64,000 nt of DNA from Spongisporangium articulatum (GTDB lineage: Bacteria; Actinomycetota; Actinomycetes; Actinomycetales; Kineosporiaceae), in contig NZ_JBITLV010000001.1 in NCBI RefSeq assembly GCF_044465595.1, positions 496,001 to 560,000 of the forward strand, in the 5' to 3' direction. Below, piece after piece: positions 31,320-40,082 of the stretch. A program made the position numbers and the translations under genes. The notes under the pieces are model-generated. The model made no database searches. It was not told where the DNA came from and saw nothing but the letters and a program-made list of their open reading frames with translations. Each line of letters starts with the position of its first letter. Positions within the stretch are counted from its first letter, which is position 1.

Positions 31320-33176
31320 ATGAGCCACTACAAGCCGAACCTGCGTGACATCGAGTTCAACCTGTTCGAGGTCTTCGACCGCGGCCAGGTGCTCGGTGCC
31401 GCGCCCTTCGCCGACGTCGACGTCGACACGGCCAAGGAGACGCTGCGCGAGCTGACCCGGCTGGCCACCGACGACCTGGCCGACTCGCTGGTCGAGTCCG
31501 ACCGCACCCCGCCGGTCTTCGACCCCCAGACCTACAGCGCCACCGTCCCGGCAAGCTTCAAGAAGGCCTACCAGACCTGGATGGACTCGGGCTTCTGGGC
31601 GCTCGGCCTGCCCGAGGAACTGGACGGCACCCCGGCCCCGAACAGCCTCCTGTGGTCGATGCGCGAGCTCGTGCTCGGCTCCAACCCGGCCATCTACATG
31701 TACGGCTCCTGGCCCGGCTTCGCCCACATCCTTCACGAGAAGGGCACGCCGGAGCAGAAGAAGCTCGCCAAGATCATGATCGAGCGCCAGTGGGGCGCCA
31801 CGATGGTGCTGACCGAGCCCGACGCGGGCTCGGACGTCGGCGCCGGCCGCGCCAAGGCCGCGCAGCTGGACGACGGCACCTGGCAGGTCACGGGCGTGAA
31901 GCGGTTCATCACGTCGGGCGAGCACGACATGAGCGAGAACATCATCCACTTCGTGCTGGCCCGCCCCGAGGGCGCGAAGCCGGGCACCAAGGGCCTGTCG
32001 CTGTTCATCATCCCGAAGTACCACTTCGACCTCGAGACCGGTGAGCTGGGCGAGCGCAACGGCGCCTTCGTCACCAACATCGAGGACAAGATGGGCCTGA
32101 AGGTCTCCACCACCTGCGAGATCCGGTTCAGCGAGATCGACGGCCTCCCCGCCACCGGCACCCTGCTGGGCGACGAGCACGACGGCATCGCGCAGATGTT
32201 CCTGGTCATCGAGAACGCCCGCATGCTCGTCGGCACCAAGGCGATGGCCACGCTGTCGACCGGCTACCTGAACGCGCTGGAGTACGCCAAGGAGCGCGTG
32301 CAGGGCGGCGACCTGGCGCAGATGGCCGACAAGGCCGCGCCGCGCGTCACCATCACCCACCACCCCGACGTGCGCCGCTCGCTGATGACCCAGAAGGTCT
32401 ACGCCGAGGGCCTGCGCGCCCTGTGCACCTTCACGGCCACCCAGCAGGACGCCGTCGAGATCGCCCAGGCGCGCGGCGAGCACGACGACCTGGCCGAACG
32501 GATCAACGACTTCTTGCTGCCGCTGGTCAAGGGCTGCGGGTCGGAGCGTGCGTGGACCCTGCTGGGCACCGAGAGCCTGCAGACCATCGGCGGTTCCGGC
32601 TTCCTGAAGGACTACCCGATCGAGCTGTACATCCGGGACGCGAAGATCGACACCCTCTACGAGGGCACGACGGCGATCCAGGGCCAGGACTTCTTCTTCC
32701 GGAAGATCGTCCGGGACAAGGGTCAGGCGCTGGCCGCGCTCGGCCAGCAGATCGCCGAGTTCGCGAAGGCCGTTCCGGGCGACGGGTTCCTGGCCACCGA
32801 GCGCGAGCTGCTCGGCAAGGCGCTGGACGACGTGCAGGGCATCGTCGGGTACCTGGTCGGCCAGCTGATGGCCTCCGACACCCGGCAGGAGGGCACCGAC
32901 GCCCGCAACATCTACAAGGTCGGCGCCAACACCACGCGCCTGCTGATGGCCACGGGTGACCTGGTGATCGGCTGGCTCCTGCTGCGCCAGGCCGATGTCG
33001 CGCACGCCGCGCTGGAGAAGGGCGGCCTCTCGGACGCCGACACCGCCTTCTACCAGGGCAAGATCGCCGGGGCGTCGTACTTCGCCACGCAGTTCCTGCC
33101 CAAGATCGCCGCCGAGCGGACGATCGCCGAGGCCACGGACAACTCCCTCATGGACGTGCCCGAGGCGGCCTTCTAG
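31320..33176 (+). CDS. fadE: Acyl-CoA dehydrogenase, FadE5-type
   Basis: A 618-residue flavoprotein, longer than ordinary acyl-CoA dehydrogenases (about 380) and equal to the FadE5/AidB-like class with N- and C-terminal extensions. FAD-binding segments MVLTEPDAGSDVG and KRFITSGEHD are present; the catalytic Glu lies in DTLYEGTTAIQGQD. It oxidises acyl-CoA to trans-2-enoyl-CoA in beta-oxidation with broad chain length. AGGAGG precedes the ATG. A TetR-type operator upstream indicates control by fatty-acid supply. Confidence 0.9.
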   Translation: MSHYKPNLRDIEFNLFEVFDRGQVLGAAPFADVDVDTAKETLRELTRLATDDLADSLVESDRTPPVFDPQTYSATVPASFKKAYQTWMDSGFWALGLPEELDGTPAPNSLLWSMRELVLGSNPAIYMYGSWPGFAHILHEKGTPEQKKLAKIMIERQWGATMVLTEPDAGSDVGAGRAKAAQLDDGTWQVTGVKRFITSGEHDMSENIIHFVLARPEGAKPGTKGLSLFIIPKYHFDLETGELGERNGAFVTNIEDKMGLKVSTTCEIRFSEIDGLPATGTLLGDEHDGIAQMFLVIENARMLVGTKAMATLSTGYLNALEYAKERVQGGDLAQMADKAAPRVTITHHPDVRRSLMTQKVYAEGLRALCTFTATQQDAVEIAQARGEHDDLAERINDFLLPLVKGCGSERAWTLLGTESLQTIGGSGFLKDYPIELYIRDAKIDTLYEGTTAIQGQDFFFRKIVRDKGQALAALGQQIAEFAKAVPGDGFLATERELLGKALDDVQGIVGYLVGQLMASDTRQEGTDARNIYKVGANTTRLLMATGDLVIGWLLLRQADVAHAALEKGGLSDADTAFYQGKIAGASYFATQFLPKIAAERTIAEATDNSLMDVPEAAF

Positions 33177-33217
33177 CCCTGGTTCGCTCGGGAGGAGGCG
33201 CTCCAAGCGCCGACGGA

Positions 33218-33289
33218 CATGCAGAAACGCACCCTCTTCGGCGAGGTGGGCTTCGCGCCCACTGCACCGGGAGGGTGCGTTTCTGCATG
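33218..33289. terminator. Bidirectional terminator between fadE and the DUF6458 gene
   Basis: Perfect 19-base arms at 33218-33236 and 33271-33289 (core GCAGAAACGCACCCTC) enclose a 34-base loop that contains its own small stem (GTGGGC...GCCCAC). It lies between convergent stop codons and is followed by CATGATCACGAACTAGAG. Confidence 0.75.
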
Positions 33290-33306
33290 ATCACGAACTA
33301 GAGAGG

Positions 33307-33534
33307 TCAGTACTGCGGGGGGCCGCCGACGTTGCGGCGCTCGACCACCTCGGTGTGCGAGGTGTTGTTGCGCTGCGTCGCGAGCACGAGCGACAGCAGG
33401 ATGGCCAGCACCCCGCCGCCCATGCAGATCCAGCCGATCATCTCCAGGTCGACACTGCCGATCGACTGGTCGTTGACCGCGAATGCGAGGATCGCGCCCA
33501 CGACCAGCAGGAATATGCCGCCGCCGATGTACAT
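33307..33534 (-). CDS. DUF6458-type small membrane protein
   Basis: A 75-residue protein with two helices (IFLLVVGAILAFAV and IGWICMGGGVLAILLSLVLA) separated by NDQSIGSVDLEM, and a basic tail ending VGGPPQY. The pattern is that of the short DUF6458 family common in actinobacteria. Function unknown. Confidence 0.75.
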   Translation of the reverse strand: MYIGGGIFLLVVGAILAFAVNDQSIGSVDLEMIGWICMGGGVLAILLSLVLATQRNNTSHTEVVERRNVGGPPQY

Positions 33535-33598
33535 GGCTTGCCCTTCCTAGAACAGGTGGACCCCTTCCGGCGGGCCCGGGGGTGCCAGTGTCGACCGC

Positions 33599-35674
33599 TC
33601 AGGTGCGGTCTGCACGTCGAGCGGATTCGTCCCGGCGGGCCAGGGCGGCCAAGTAGTCGTTGTAGGCGTTCAGCTCGGCGTCGCCGTCGCGGTCGGCGGC
33701 GCGGTCGGACCGTTTGGCCTCGCGCTCGTCGGTGCGCACCCACTGCAGCATCAGGACCAGGGCCAGGAGCAGCGTCGGGGCCTCCCCGATGCCCCAGGCC
33801 AGGCCGCCGCCGAACCGCTGGTCGGCGAGCAGCGTCTGGCCCCACGGTCGGCCCACGGCGCCGAAGTAGTCGGCCTCCAGCACGGCGTCCCCCTGCAGCA
33901 GCGCGACGCCGAAGAAGGCGTGGAAGGCCATCGTCGCGAACAGCAGGACCAGCCGGATGACGTGGCTCGGGCGGGGCGGGCCGGGGTCGATGCCGATCAA
34001 CATCCAGGCGAACAGGTAGCCGGCCAGCAGGAAGTGCACGTGCATCAGCTCGTGCCCCACGTGCGTGGTCAACGCCAGCCCGAACAGGGGCGTGTAGTAG
34101 AACGCGATCAGGCTGCCCGCGAAGATCGTCACCGCCACCGGCGGGAAGGCCAGCACCCGCAGGAACGGGGAGTGCAGGACGGCGAGCAGCCACTCCCGCG
34201 CCCCGCGCGTGCCGTCGGCCCGGGCCGGCAGCACCCGCAACGCCAGGGTCGCCGGGGCCCCCAGCACGAGCAGCGGCGGGACGATCATCGTCAGCACCAT
34301 GTGCCCGACCATGTGGGCGCTGAACGTGACCCGCCCGTACACCGCGAGCCCGCCGCTCGTCGTCCAGGCCAGCAGCGCCAGCCCCAGCAGGAACGGGACG
34401 GTCCGCAGCCACGACCAGGAGTCGCCGCGCCGGCGCAGCGCGCGGACCCCGGTCAGGTAGCCGACCGCGCCGAGCCCGGTCGCCAGCAGCCAGAGCAGGT
34501 CGGGCTGCCAGCCGAACAGGATGCGCGACAGGTCGGGCGCCGGGGGCAACGGGTAACCGCTGACGGTGAGGGCCTCCGTCGTCCGCCCGCCCTCCGGCCG
34601 GGCGCTCTGCGCGAGCGCCACCCCGAGGCCGACCGCCGTGGCCATCAGCACGATCTCGACCACGGCCAGGCGCAGGAAGCTGCGCGGCAGGCCGGCGTCG
34701 AGGCGGCCGAGGGTCACCTGGCGGTGCATCCAGCCGAACCAGCCCAGCACCAGCAGGAGCACGGTCTTGGCCAGCAGCAGGACCCCGTACCGGGAGCCGA
34801 GGCCGCTCCACGAGGGCACCTGCAGGTAGGCGCTCACGACACCGGAGAAGGCGACCGCGGCGAACGACCAGCCGGCCAGCGTCGAGTACCGGCGGGCCGC
34901 CGCGGGCAGCCCGGAACGCACCAGCGGGGCCAGCGCGACGAGGGCGAGCAGTCCACCCAGCCAGACGGTCACGCCGAACAGGTGCAGCCCGATCGCGGTG
35001 ACCGCGGTGTCGTGGTCGCCGGTCCCGGCGGCGTGCCCGGACAGCGACTCCGGCACCAGCGCGGCGAACGAGGCCAGCGTCAGGAGCCCGGTGGTGCGCA
35101 GGGTCACGGCGCCCGCCGCGACGAGCCCGATCAGCCCGGCGACGATCGTGGTGAAGGCCAGCCCCTGACCGGCCGGCACCTCGCGCGCGTAGTCGGCCAG
35201 CTGCGCGAGCACGCTCCGCCCGGTCGCCGACGCCCCCAGCGGGGCGCCGAGCGCGTCGGCGTAGGTGAGGACCAGGAGCGCGAGACTGCCTGCCGCCCAG
35301 ACGGTTGCGCCGACCGCGACCAGCGTGAGCGCGGGCCGGGAGGCCCGCGGCGGCCCCGCCGTCGCCCCGGGCCGGACGACGGGCAGCGCCAGCGCGGCCA
35401 GCACCAGCGTGCCCACGGTCACCGCGGCGGCGAGGTTGGTCACGCCGCGGACGACGACCAGCCCCCAGCGCACGACGGGGCCCGGGTCGTTGATCAGGAA
35501 CGGTTGCGTCGCACCGGAGAACGCGGCGGCGAGCGCCGCGACCGCCACCGCGATCAGCAGCGTGGCCAGCACCAGCCCCGAGGCGACGACTGCCCCGGGA
35601 ACGGGCCCGGCGCCGTCCGGGAGCCCCTCCGGTTCGGTGGGCCGCGCGGCGGGCCCCTCGTCCAGCGTGGTCAC
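33599..35674 (-). CDS. ctaG: CopD-CtaG fusion: copper uptake / cytochrome c oxidase assembly membrane protein
   Basis: A 691-residue polytopic protein. The N-terminal half (about 30-390) has the CopD copper-resistance domain pattern with TM helices and HLFGVTVWLGGLLALV; the C-terminal half has the CtaG_2 pattern (LSRILFGWQPDLLWLL, FSAHMVGHMVLTMIVPPLL, VGHELMHVHFLLAGYLF) with histidines in the membrane for copper delivery to oxidase. GTG 35672-35674 overlaps the nitrilase stop (GTGA). The tail is charged and cytosolic. Confidence 0.85.
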   Translation of the reverse strand: MTTLDEGPAARPTEPEGLPDGAGPVPGAVVASGLVLATLLIAVAVAALAAAFSGATQPFLINDPGPVVRWGLVVVRGVTNLAAAVTVGTLVLAALALPVVRPGATAGPPRASRPALTLVAVGATVWAAGSLALLVLTYADALGAPLGASATGRSVLAQLADYAREVPAGQGLAFTTIVAGLIGLVAAGAVTLRTTGLLTLASFAALVPESLSGHAAGTGDHDTAVTAIGLHLFGVTVWLGGLLALVALAPLVRSGLPAAARRYSTLAGWSFAAVAFSGVVSAYLQVPSWSGLGSRYGVLLLAKTVLLLVLGWFGWMHRQVTLGRLDAGLPRSFLRLAVVEIVLMATAVGLGVALAQSARPEGGRTTEALTVSGYPLPPAPDLSRILFGWQPDLLWLLATGLGAVGYLTGVRALRRRGDSWSWLRTVPFLLGLALLAWTTSGGLAVYGRVTFSAHMVGHMVLTMIVPPLLVLGAPATLALRVLPARADGTRGAREWLLAVLHSPFLRVLAFPPVAVTIFAGSLIAFYYTPLFGLALTTHVGHELMHVHFLLAGYLFAWMLIGIDPGPPRPSHVIRLVLLFATMAFHAFFGVALLQGDAVLEADYFGAVGRPWGQTLLADQRFGGGLAWGIGEAPTLLLALVLMLQWVRTDEREAKRSDRAADRDGDAELNAYNDYLAALARRDESARRADRT

Positions 35675-36489
35675 AGCCGACGATCCGCCAGGACCGGGAA
35701 GTCCGCGCGCCAGCGCCGGGTGACGTCGAGGTCGACGTCGACCACCAGGACCTCCTCGCCGTCACCGGCCTCCGCGAGCACCACCCCCGTGCCGTCGACG
35801 ACCTGGCTGTGGCCGCCCATCGCGACGCCCGCGTGGGTGCCGGCGGTGTTGCACTGCACCACCGTGCACTGGTTCTCGACGGCGCGGGCCCGGCCGAGCA
35901 GCGTCCAGTGCGCGACCCGGCGCGCAGGCCACGCCGCGGGCACGACGAACACCTCCGCCCCGGCGTCCAGCAGGCGGCGGAACTGCTCCGGGAACCGGAT
36001 GTCGTAGCAGGTGGCCAGGCCGATGCGGACGCGCCCGTCGGGCAGGTCCAGGTCGGCGGTGACTAGCTGCTCACCGGCCTCCATCAGCTGCGGCTCGCCG
36101 GAGGCGAACCCGAACCGGTGCACCTTCCGGTACGTGGCGAGGGTGTCACCCTCGGGCCCGATCAGCACCGACGTGTTCCACAGGCCGCGCCCCTGCGGAC
36201 CACGGGCCTCGGGTGGGGCGTCCGGGCCGGCGGTCTCGACGATCGACCCGGCGTGCACGTAGGCACCGATCGCCTTGGCGGCCTCGGCGACCGCCGCGAC
36301 GGTGGGCCCGTCGACCGACTCGGCGTGCGCCGTCCACAGGTCGTAGTTCATCCCCGTGGGGGCCCAGAGCTCGGGCAGGACGACGAGGTCGGCGTCGCGC
36401 TGTCCGCTCACCAGCGCCGCGGCCCGCTCGACGCGGGCGGCCACCGGCTCGTCGTCGTCGTAGGCCAGCTGCAACACGTGCACGCGCAT
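35671..36489 (-). CDS. Carbon-nitrogen hydrolase (nitrilase superfamily)
   Basis: A 272-residue nitrilase-fold amidase. The Glu-Lys-Cys triad is E40 (LPELW), K122 (YRKVHRFG) and C161 (ATCYDIRFPEQF). The wording is nearest to omega-amidase/Nit-type enzymes acting on small amides such as deaminated glutathione or 2-oxo acid amides. The ATG at 36487-36489 fits the MRVHVLQLAYD start; longer reading is basic and unlikely. It is translationally coupled to the CopD-CtaG gene. Confidence 0.85.
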   Translation of the reverse strand: MRVHVLQLAYDDDEPVAARVERAAALVSGQRDADLVVLPELWAPTGMNYDLWTAHAESVDGPTVAAVAEAAKAIGAYVHAGSIVETAGPDAPPEARGPQGRGLWNTSVLIGPEGDTLATYRKVHRFGFASGEPQLMEAGEQLVTADLDLPDGRVRIGLATCYDIRFPEQFRRLLDAGAEVFVVPAAWPARRVAHWTLLGRARAVENQCTVVQCNTAGTHAGVAMGGHSQVVDGTGVVLAEAGDGEEVLVVDVDLDVTRRWRADFPVLADRRL

Positions 36490-36577
36490 GGGTCGAGCGT
36501 ACGACCCCGTGCGGGCGGTTTCGTCCGCCGCCCCCGCCCCGCGCGTGACCACCCTCACGGCCTAGTTGTGTGCCGGA

Positions 36578-36591
36578 AGCAACTAGTTGCT
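36578..36591. promoter_or_regulatory. MarR-type operator
   Basis: AGCAACTAGTTGCT is a perfect 14-bp palindrome 16 bp before the marR GTG. The TAGTTGC-like half-sites are typical of MarR autoregulation. Confidence 0.65.
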
Positions 36592-36607
36592 GCTAGCATC
36601 TATTCTC

Positions 36608-37102
36608 GTGTCCACCGGATCCCTGCCGACAACTGAACAGGCGTCGGTGGAGTCCGAGCTGCACCATGAGCTGTACCGCAGCACCCGGGTCGCCCAGGTG
36701 GCCTTCAGCCAGCTGAGCGGCCTGCTCCCGCCCGGCCTCGACCCCGCCGCCGCCCACCTGCTCGCATGGCTGGTCAAGAAGGGGCCCGCCCGACAGGGCG
36801 AGCTGGCGCAGAGCACGATGCTGGACCCCTCGACGATCTCCCGCCGGGTCGGCCAGCTCGTCCGGCACGGCCTGGTGGAACGGGCCGCCGACCCGCTCGA
36901 CGGCCGGGCCGTACGCCTGGTCGCCACCGCCGCCGGGCGCGAACTGCTGCTGCGGATGCGGGACGCCCGGGACGCGATCACCCGGGACCTGCTGGCCGAC
37001 TGGCCCGAGGGGGAGGTCGAGAGGCTCACCGGCCTGCTGCGCCGCTACAACGACGCGGTCGACGGCTTCCGCCGCCAACCACCGAGCACCACGAACGACT
37101 GA
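36608..37102 (+). CDS. MarR-family transcriptional regulator
   Basis: A 164-residue winged-helix repressor. The recognition region is QGELAQSTMLDPSTISRRVG with wing LVERAADPLDGRAVRLVAT. GTG 36608 is chosen because the in-frame upstream extension would begin inside the palindromic operator. Directly before an MFS exporter gene, 8 bp apart, it probably represses itself and the exporter until a toxic phenolic or drug ligand binds. Confidence 0.85.
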   Translation: MSTGSLPTTEQASVESELHHELYRSTRVAQVAFSQLSGLLPPGLDPAAAHLLAWLVKKGPARQGELAQSTMLDPSTISRRVGQLVRHGLVERAADPLDGRAVRLVATAAGRELLLRMRDARDAITRDLLADWPEGEVERLTGLLRRYNDAVDGFRRQPPSTTND

Positions 37103-37110
37103 GGAGTCCC

Positions 37111-38787
37111 ATGACCACGACCGATCCCGACGCCGCTGCGGGTCAGGTCATCCCCAGCACCCCGACGCAGTCCGAACCCGGAGCCGCCGGGGTGTTCACC
37201 CACCGGCAGATCCTCGTCATCCTCAGCGGGCTGATGAGCGGCATGCTGCTGGCCGCGCTGGACATGACCATCGTGTCGACGTCGATCCGGACGATCGCCG
37301 ACGACCTGAACGGGCTGAGCCTGCAGGCCTGGGCGACCACCGCGTACCTGATCACCTCGACGATCGCGACGCCGTTGTACGGCAAGCTGTCCGACCTCTA
37401 CGGGCGCCGGCCGTTCTTCATCACCGCGATCTCCGTGTTCGTAGCCGGCTCGCTGCTGTCCGGGTTCGCGACGTCGATGTACCAGCTGGCCGCCTTCCGC
37501 GCCGTGCAGGGCATCGGGGCCGGCGGGCTCTTCTCCCTGGCCCTGGCCATCATCGGCGACATCGTGCCGCCGCGGGAGCGGGCCCGGTACCAGGGCTACA
37601 TGCTCGCGGTGTTCGGCTCGGCCAGCGTGCTCGGGCCGCTGGTCGGCGGGTTCTTCGCCGGTCAGAGCAGCCTGCTGGGGATCACCGGCTGGCGTTGGGT
37701 CTTCCTGATCAACGTGCCGATCGGCGCGCTCGCGCTCGTCCTCGTAGCCCGCGTGCTGCACCTGCCGCACACCCGCCGCGACCACGCCATCGACTGGCCG
37801 GGCGCGGTGGCGCTGTCGATCTGCCTGGTGCCGCTGCTGCTCGTCGCCGAGCAGGGCCGCACGTGGGGCTGGCTCAGCGGCGGGGCGATCGCCTGCTACG
37901 CCGTGGGCGCCGTCGGGTTCGTCCTGTTCCTGCTGTCGGAGCGGCACTACGGCGACGACGCGCTACTGCCCCTGCGCCTGTTCACCGGACGCACCTTCGC
38001 GATCGGCTCGCTGATGAACCTGTTCATCGGCATGGGCATGTTCGGCGGGATGGCGGCGCTGCCGCTGTACCTGCAGATCGTGCGCGGGCACACGCCGACC
38101 GAGTCGGGCCTGCTGATGCTGCCGCTGACCGCCGGGGTGATGAGCGGTTCGGTGCTGTCGGGCCAGTTCATCGCCCGGACCGGCCGCTACAAGATCTTCC
38201 CGGTGATGGGTTGCATGCTGCTGGTCACGGGCATGCTGCTGTTCTCCCTGGTGCACCTCGACACCTCGATCTGGGCGGTCGCCGGGATCTCGGTCGTCTT
38301 CGGCCTCGGGTTGGGCTTCAACATGCAGACCCTCGTGCTGGCCATCCAGAACGCGGTCCCGCCGCAGGACATGGGCGTGGCCACGGGGTCGGCGACGTTC
38401 TTCCGGCAGATGGGCGGCACGCTGGGCACCGCGGTGTTCCTGTCCGTGCTGTTCAGCACGGTGGGCGGCAACATCAAGGACGCCATCGGCTCGACCGTGA
38501 AGGCGAACCCGTCACTGGCGCCCGACTTCGCCAAGCTGCAGGGCGCCTCGCTGGACGACTCGTCGTTCATCAACAAGCTGTCCGACCAGCTGGCGGCCCC
38601 GTTCAAGAAGGGCTTCACCGACTCGATCGACCTGGTCTTCACGCTGGGCGCGGCCGTGCTGGTGGTCGCCCTGATCACGGTCTTCTTCCTGCCGGAGGAG
38701 CCGCTGCGGACCAAGTCGGGCCTGGCCGCCCGCGAGGACGCGGCCCGGGAGAACGAGGCAGCCGCGCAGCGCGGTGCCACTTCGTGA
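37111..38787 (+). CDS. DHA2-family (EmrB/QacA-like) MFS drug exporter
   Basis: A 558-residue transporter with about 14 helices. Signature segments: LAALDMTIVSTSIRTIADDL in helix 1, GKLSDLYGRRPFF (motif A), RAVQGIGAGGLFSLALAIIGD (motif B) and ASVLGPLVGGFF (motif C). It should use the proton gradient to expel hydrophobic drugs. GAGGAG lies before ATG 37111. It is cotranscribed with MarR; the stop lies in the left arm of a large palindrome. Confidence 0.9.
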   Translation: MTTTDPDAAAGQVIPSTPTQSEPGAAGVFTHRQILVILSGLMSGMLLAALDMTIVSTSIRTIADDLNGLSLQAWATTAYLITSTIATPLYGKLSDLYGRRPFFITAISVFVAGSLLSGFATSMYQLAAFRAVQGIGAGGLFSLALAIIGDIVPPRERARYQGYMLAVFGSASVLGPLVGGFFAGQSSLLGITGWRWVFLINVPIGALALVLVARVLHLPHTRRDHAIDWPGAVALSICLVPLLLVAEQGRTWGWLSGGAIACYAVGAVGFVLFLLSERHYGDDALLPLRLFTGRTFAIGSLMNLFIGMGMFGGMAALPLYLQIVRGHTPTESGLLMLPLTAGVMSGSVLSGQFIARTGRYKIFPVMGCMLLVTGMLLFSLVHLDTSIWAVAGISVVFGLGLGFNMQTLVLAIQNAVPPQDMGVATGSATFFRQMGGTLGTAVFLSVLFSTVGGNIKDAIGSTVKANPSLAPDFAKLQGASLDDSSFINKLSDQLAAPFKKGFTDSIDLVFTLGAAVLVVALITVFFLPEEPLRTKSGLAAREDAARENEAAAQRGATS

Positions 38788-38869
38788 TCATGGAAACTTC
38801 TAGTCGCCCCAGGCGGGCGGCAGGGAGCCCGCCCTCTCACCACGCACTAGAAGTTTCCATGATCACGAA
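38781..38869. terminator. Bidirectional terminator with perfect 24-base arms
   Basis: Arms at 38781-38804 and 38846-38869 (core TGATCATGGAAACTTCTAGT) are exact inverses around a 41-base loop that holds a second stem GGCGGGC/GCCCGCC. The MFS stop codon is in the left arm and the aminotransferase stop touches the right arm. Confidence 0.8.
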
Positions 38870-40012
38870 CTAGAGGTGGCGGTCCCGGGCGTTGGCGCCG
38901 AGGGCGATCAGACGGTCGTTGGCCTCGGGCTCGGCGATCGTGACGCGCACGCCGTCGCCCGGGAACGCCCGCACGACGAGCCCGGCCGCCTCGCACTCGA
39001 CCGCGAACGCCTCGGTCGCCGCGCCGAGCGGGAACCAGACGAAGTTGGCCTCGGTGTCCGGGACCGGCCAGCCCTGGCCCCACAGCGCCGACAGCACCCG
39101 CTCCCGCTCGGCCACCAGCGCCGAGACCCGTTCCAGCAGCGCCGGTTCCGCGGCCAGCGACGCGACGGCGGCGGCCTGGGCCACGCCCGAGACGCCGAAC
39201 GGCAGGGCCGTCTTGCGCAACGCCTCGGCGATCCGCGGGCGGGTCACCGCGTAACCGACCCGCAGCCCGGCCAGCCCGTAGGCCTTCGAGAACGTCCGCA
39301 GCACGACGACGTTCGACCGGTCGCGGTACCGCTTGGCCGGGTCGGCCGCGGGATCCATCGCCCCGCCGAACTCGCGGTACGCCTCGTCGATCAGCACCAG
39401 CACGTCACGGGGCACCGCGTCGAGGAAGTCGTCGAGCTCGGCCAGGCCCACGCTCGGCCCGGTCGGGTTGTTCGGCGTGCAGACGATGACCAGCCGCGTC
39501 CGCTCGGTGATCGCCTTCAGCATGGCGTCGAGGTCGTGCCGGTGATCGGCGGTGAGCGGCACCTGTACCGAGACCGCGCCGGCCAGCTGGACCATGATCG
39601 GGTAGGCCTCGAACGACCGCCAGGCGTAGACCACCTCGTCGCCCTCGCCGGCCACCGACGCCAGGATCTGCTGGAAGACGCCCACACTGCCCGGGCCGAC
39701 GGACAGCTCGTCGGTCTCCACGCCCAGGCGCTCGGCCAGCGCCGCGACCAGCCGGGTGGCGTTCGGGTCGGGGTAGCGGTTCAGCTCGGTCGCGGCCTGC
39801 GCGACGGCCTCCAGCACCCCGGGCAGCGGCGGGTACGGGTTCTCGTTCGACGACACCTTGTAGGCGGGTGAGCCGTCCTCGCGCGGGGCGGCGGGCCGCC
39901 CGGCCCGGTAGGCGGGGACGCCGGACAGCGCCTCCCGCAGCTTCGGCACCTCACCGGTGCGGCCGTCGTCCGACCCGGACTGCCCGTCTGATCGACCCTG
40001 AACGCGTGTCAC
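38870..40012 (-). CDS. hisC: Histidinol-phosphate / aromatic amino acid aminotransferase
   Basis: A 380-residue fold-type I PLP enzyme. Substrate and PLP motifs seen are YKVSSNENPYPPLPGV near the front, CTPNNPTG, DEAYREF and the Schiff-base lysine in FSKAYGLAGLRVGY. It fits the HisC/Pat group, transferring amino groups to imidazole acetol phosphate or aromatic oxo acids. It is not in a his operon, which favours the aromatic Pat role. The GTG at 40012 falls in a neighbour's terminator arm and gives a 25-residue disordered start; a GTG at 39949, just before PKLREALSG, is possible. Confidence 0.85.
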   Translation of the reverse strand: MTRVQGRSDGQSGSDDGRTGEVPKLREALSGVPAYRAGRPAAPREDGSPAYKVSSNENPYPPLPGVLEAVAQAATELNRYPDPNATRLVAALAERLGVETDELSVGPGSVGVFQQILASVAGEGDEVVYAWRSFEAYPIMVQLAGAVSVQVPLTADHRHDLDAMLKAITERTRLVIVCTPNNPTGPSVGLAELDDFLDAVPRDVLVLIDEAYREFGGAMDPAADPAKRYRDRSNVVVLRTFSKAYGLAGLRVGYAVTRPRIAEALRKTALPFGVSGVAQAAAVASLAAEPALLERVSALVAERERVLSALWGQGWPVPDTEANFVWFPLGAATEAFAVECEAAGLVVRAFPGDGVRVTIAEPEANDRLIALGANARDRHL

Positions 40013-40046
40013 CCCCGCACCCTAGAAGGTCGGGTGCAGGGGTGAC
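40008..40046 (-). terminator. Terminator hairpin after the first tandem esterase
   Basis: GTCACCCCCGCACCC (40008-40022) and GGGTGCAGGGGTGAC (40032-40046) pair at 14 of 15 positions with a nine-base loop. It lies 37 bp beyond the esterase stop and reaches the annotated start of the aminotransferase gene. Confidence 0.55.
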
Positions 40047-40082
40047 ACGGGGGTTACTGCGGTGAGGGCGGTCGGGCCGCGC

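Noticed and set aside
31092..33206. A 704-codon minus-strand frame
   Set aside because: Shadow of fadE, which has all family motifs on the plus strand.
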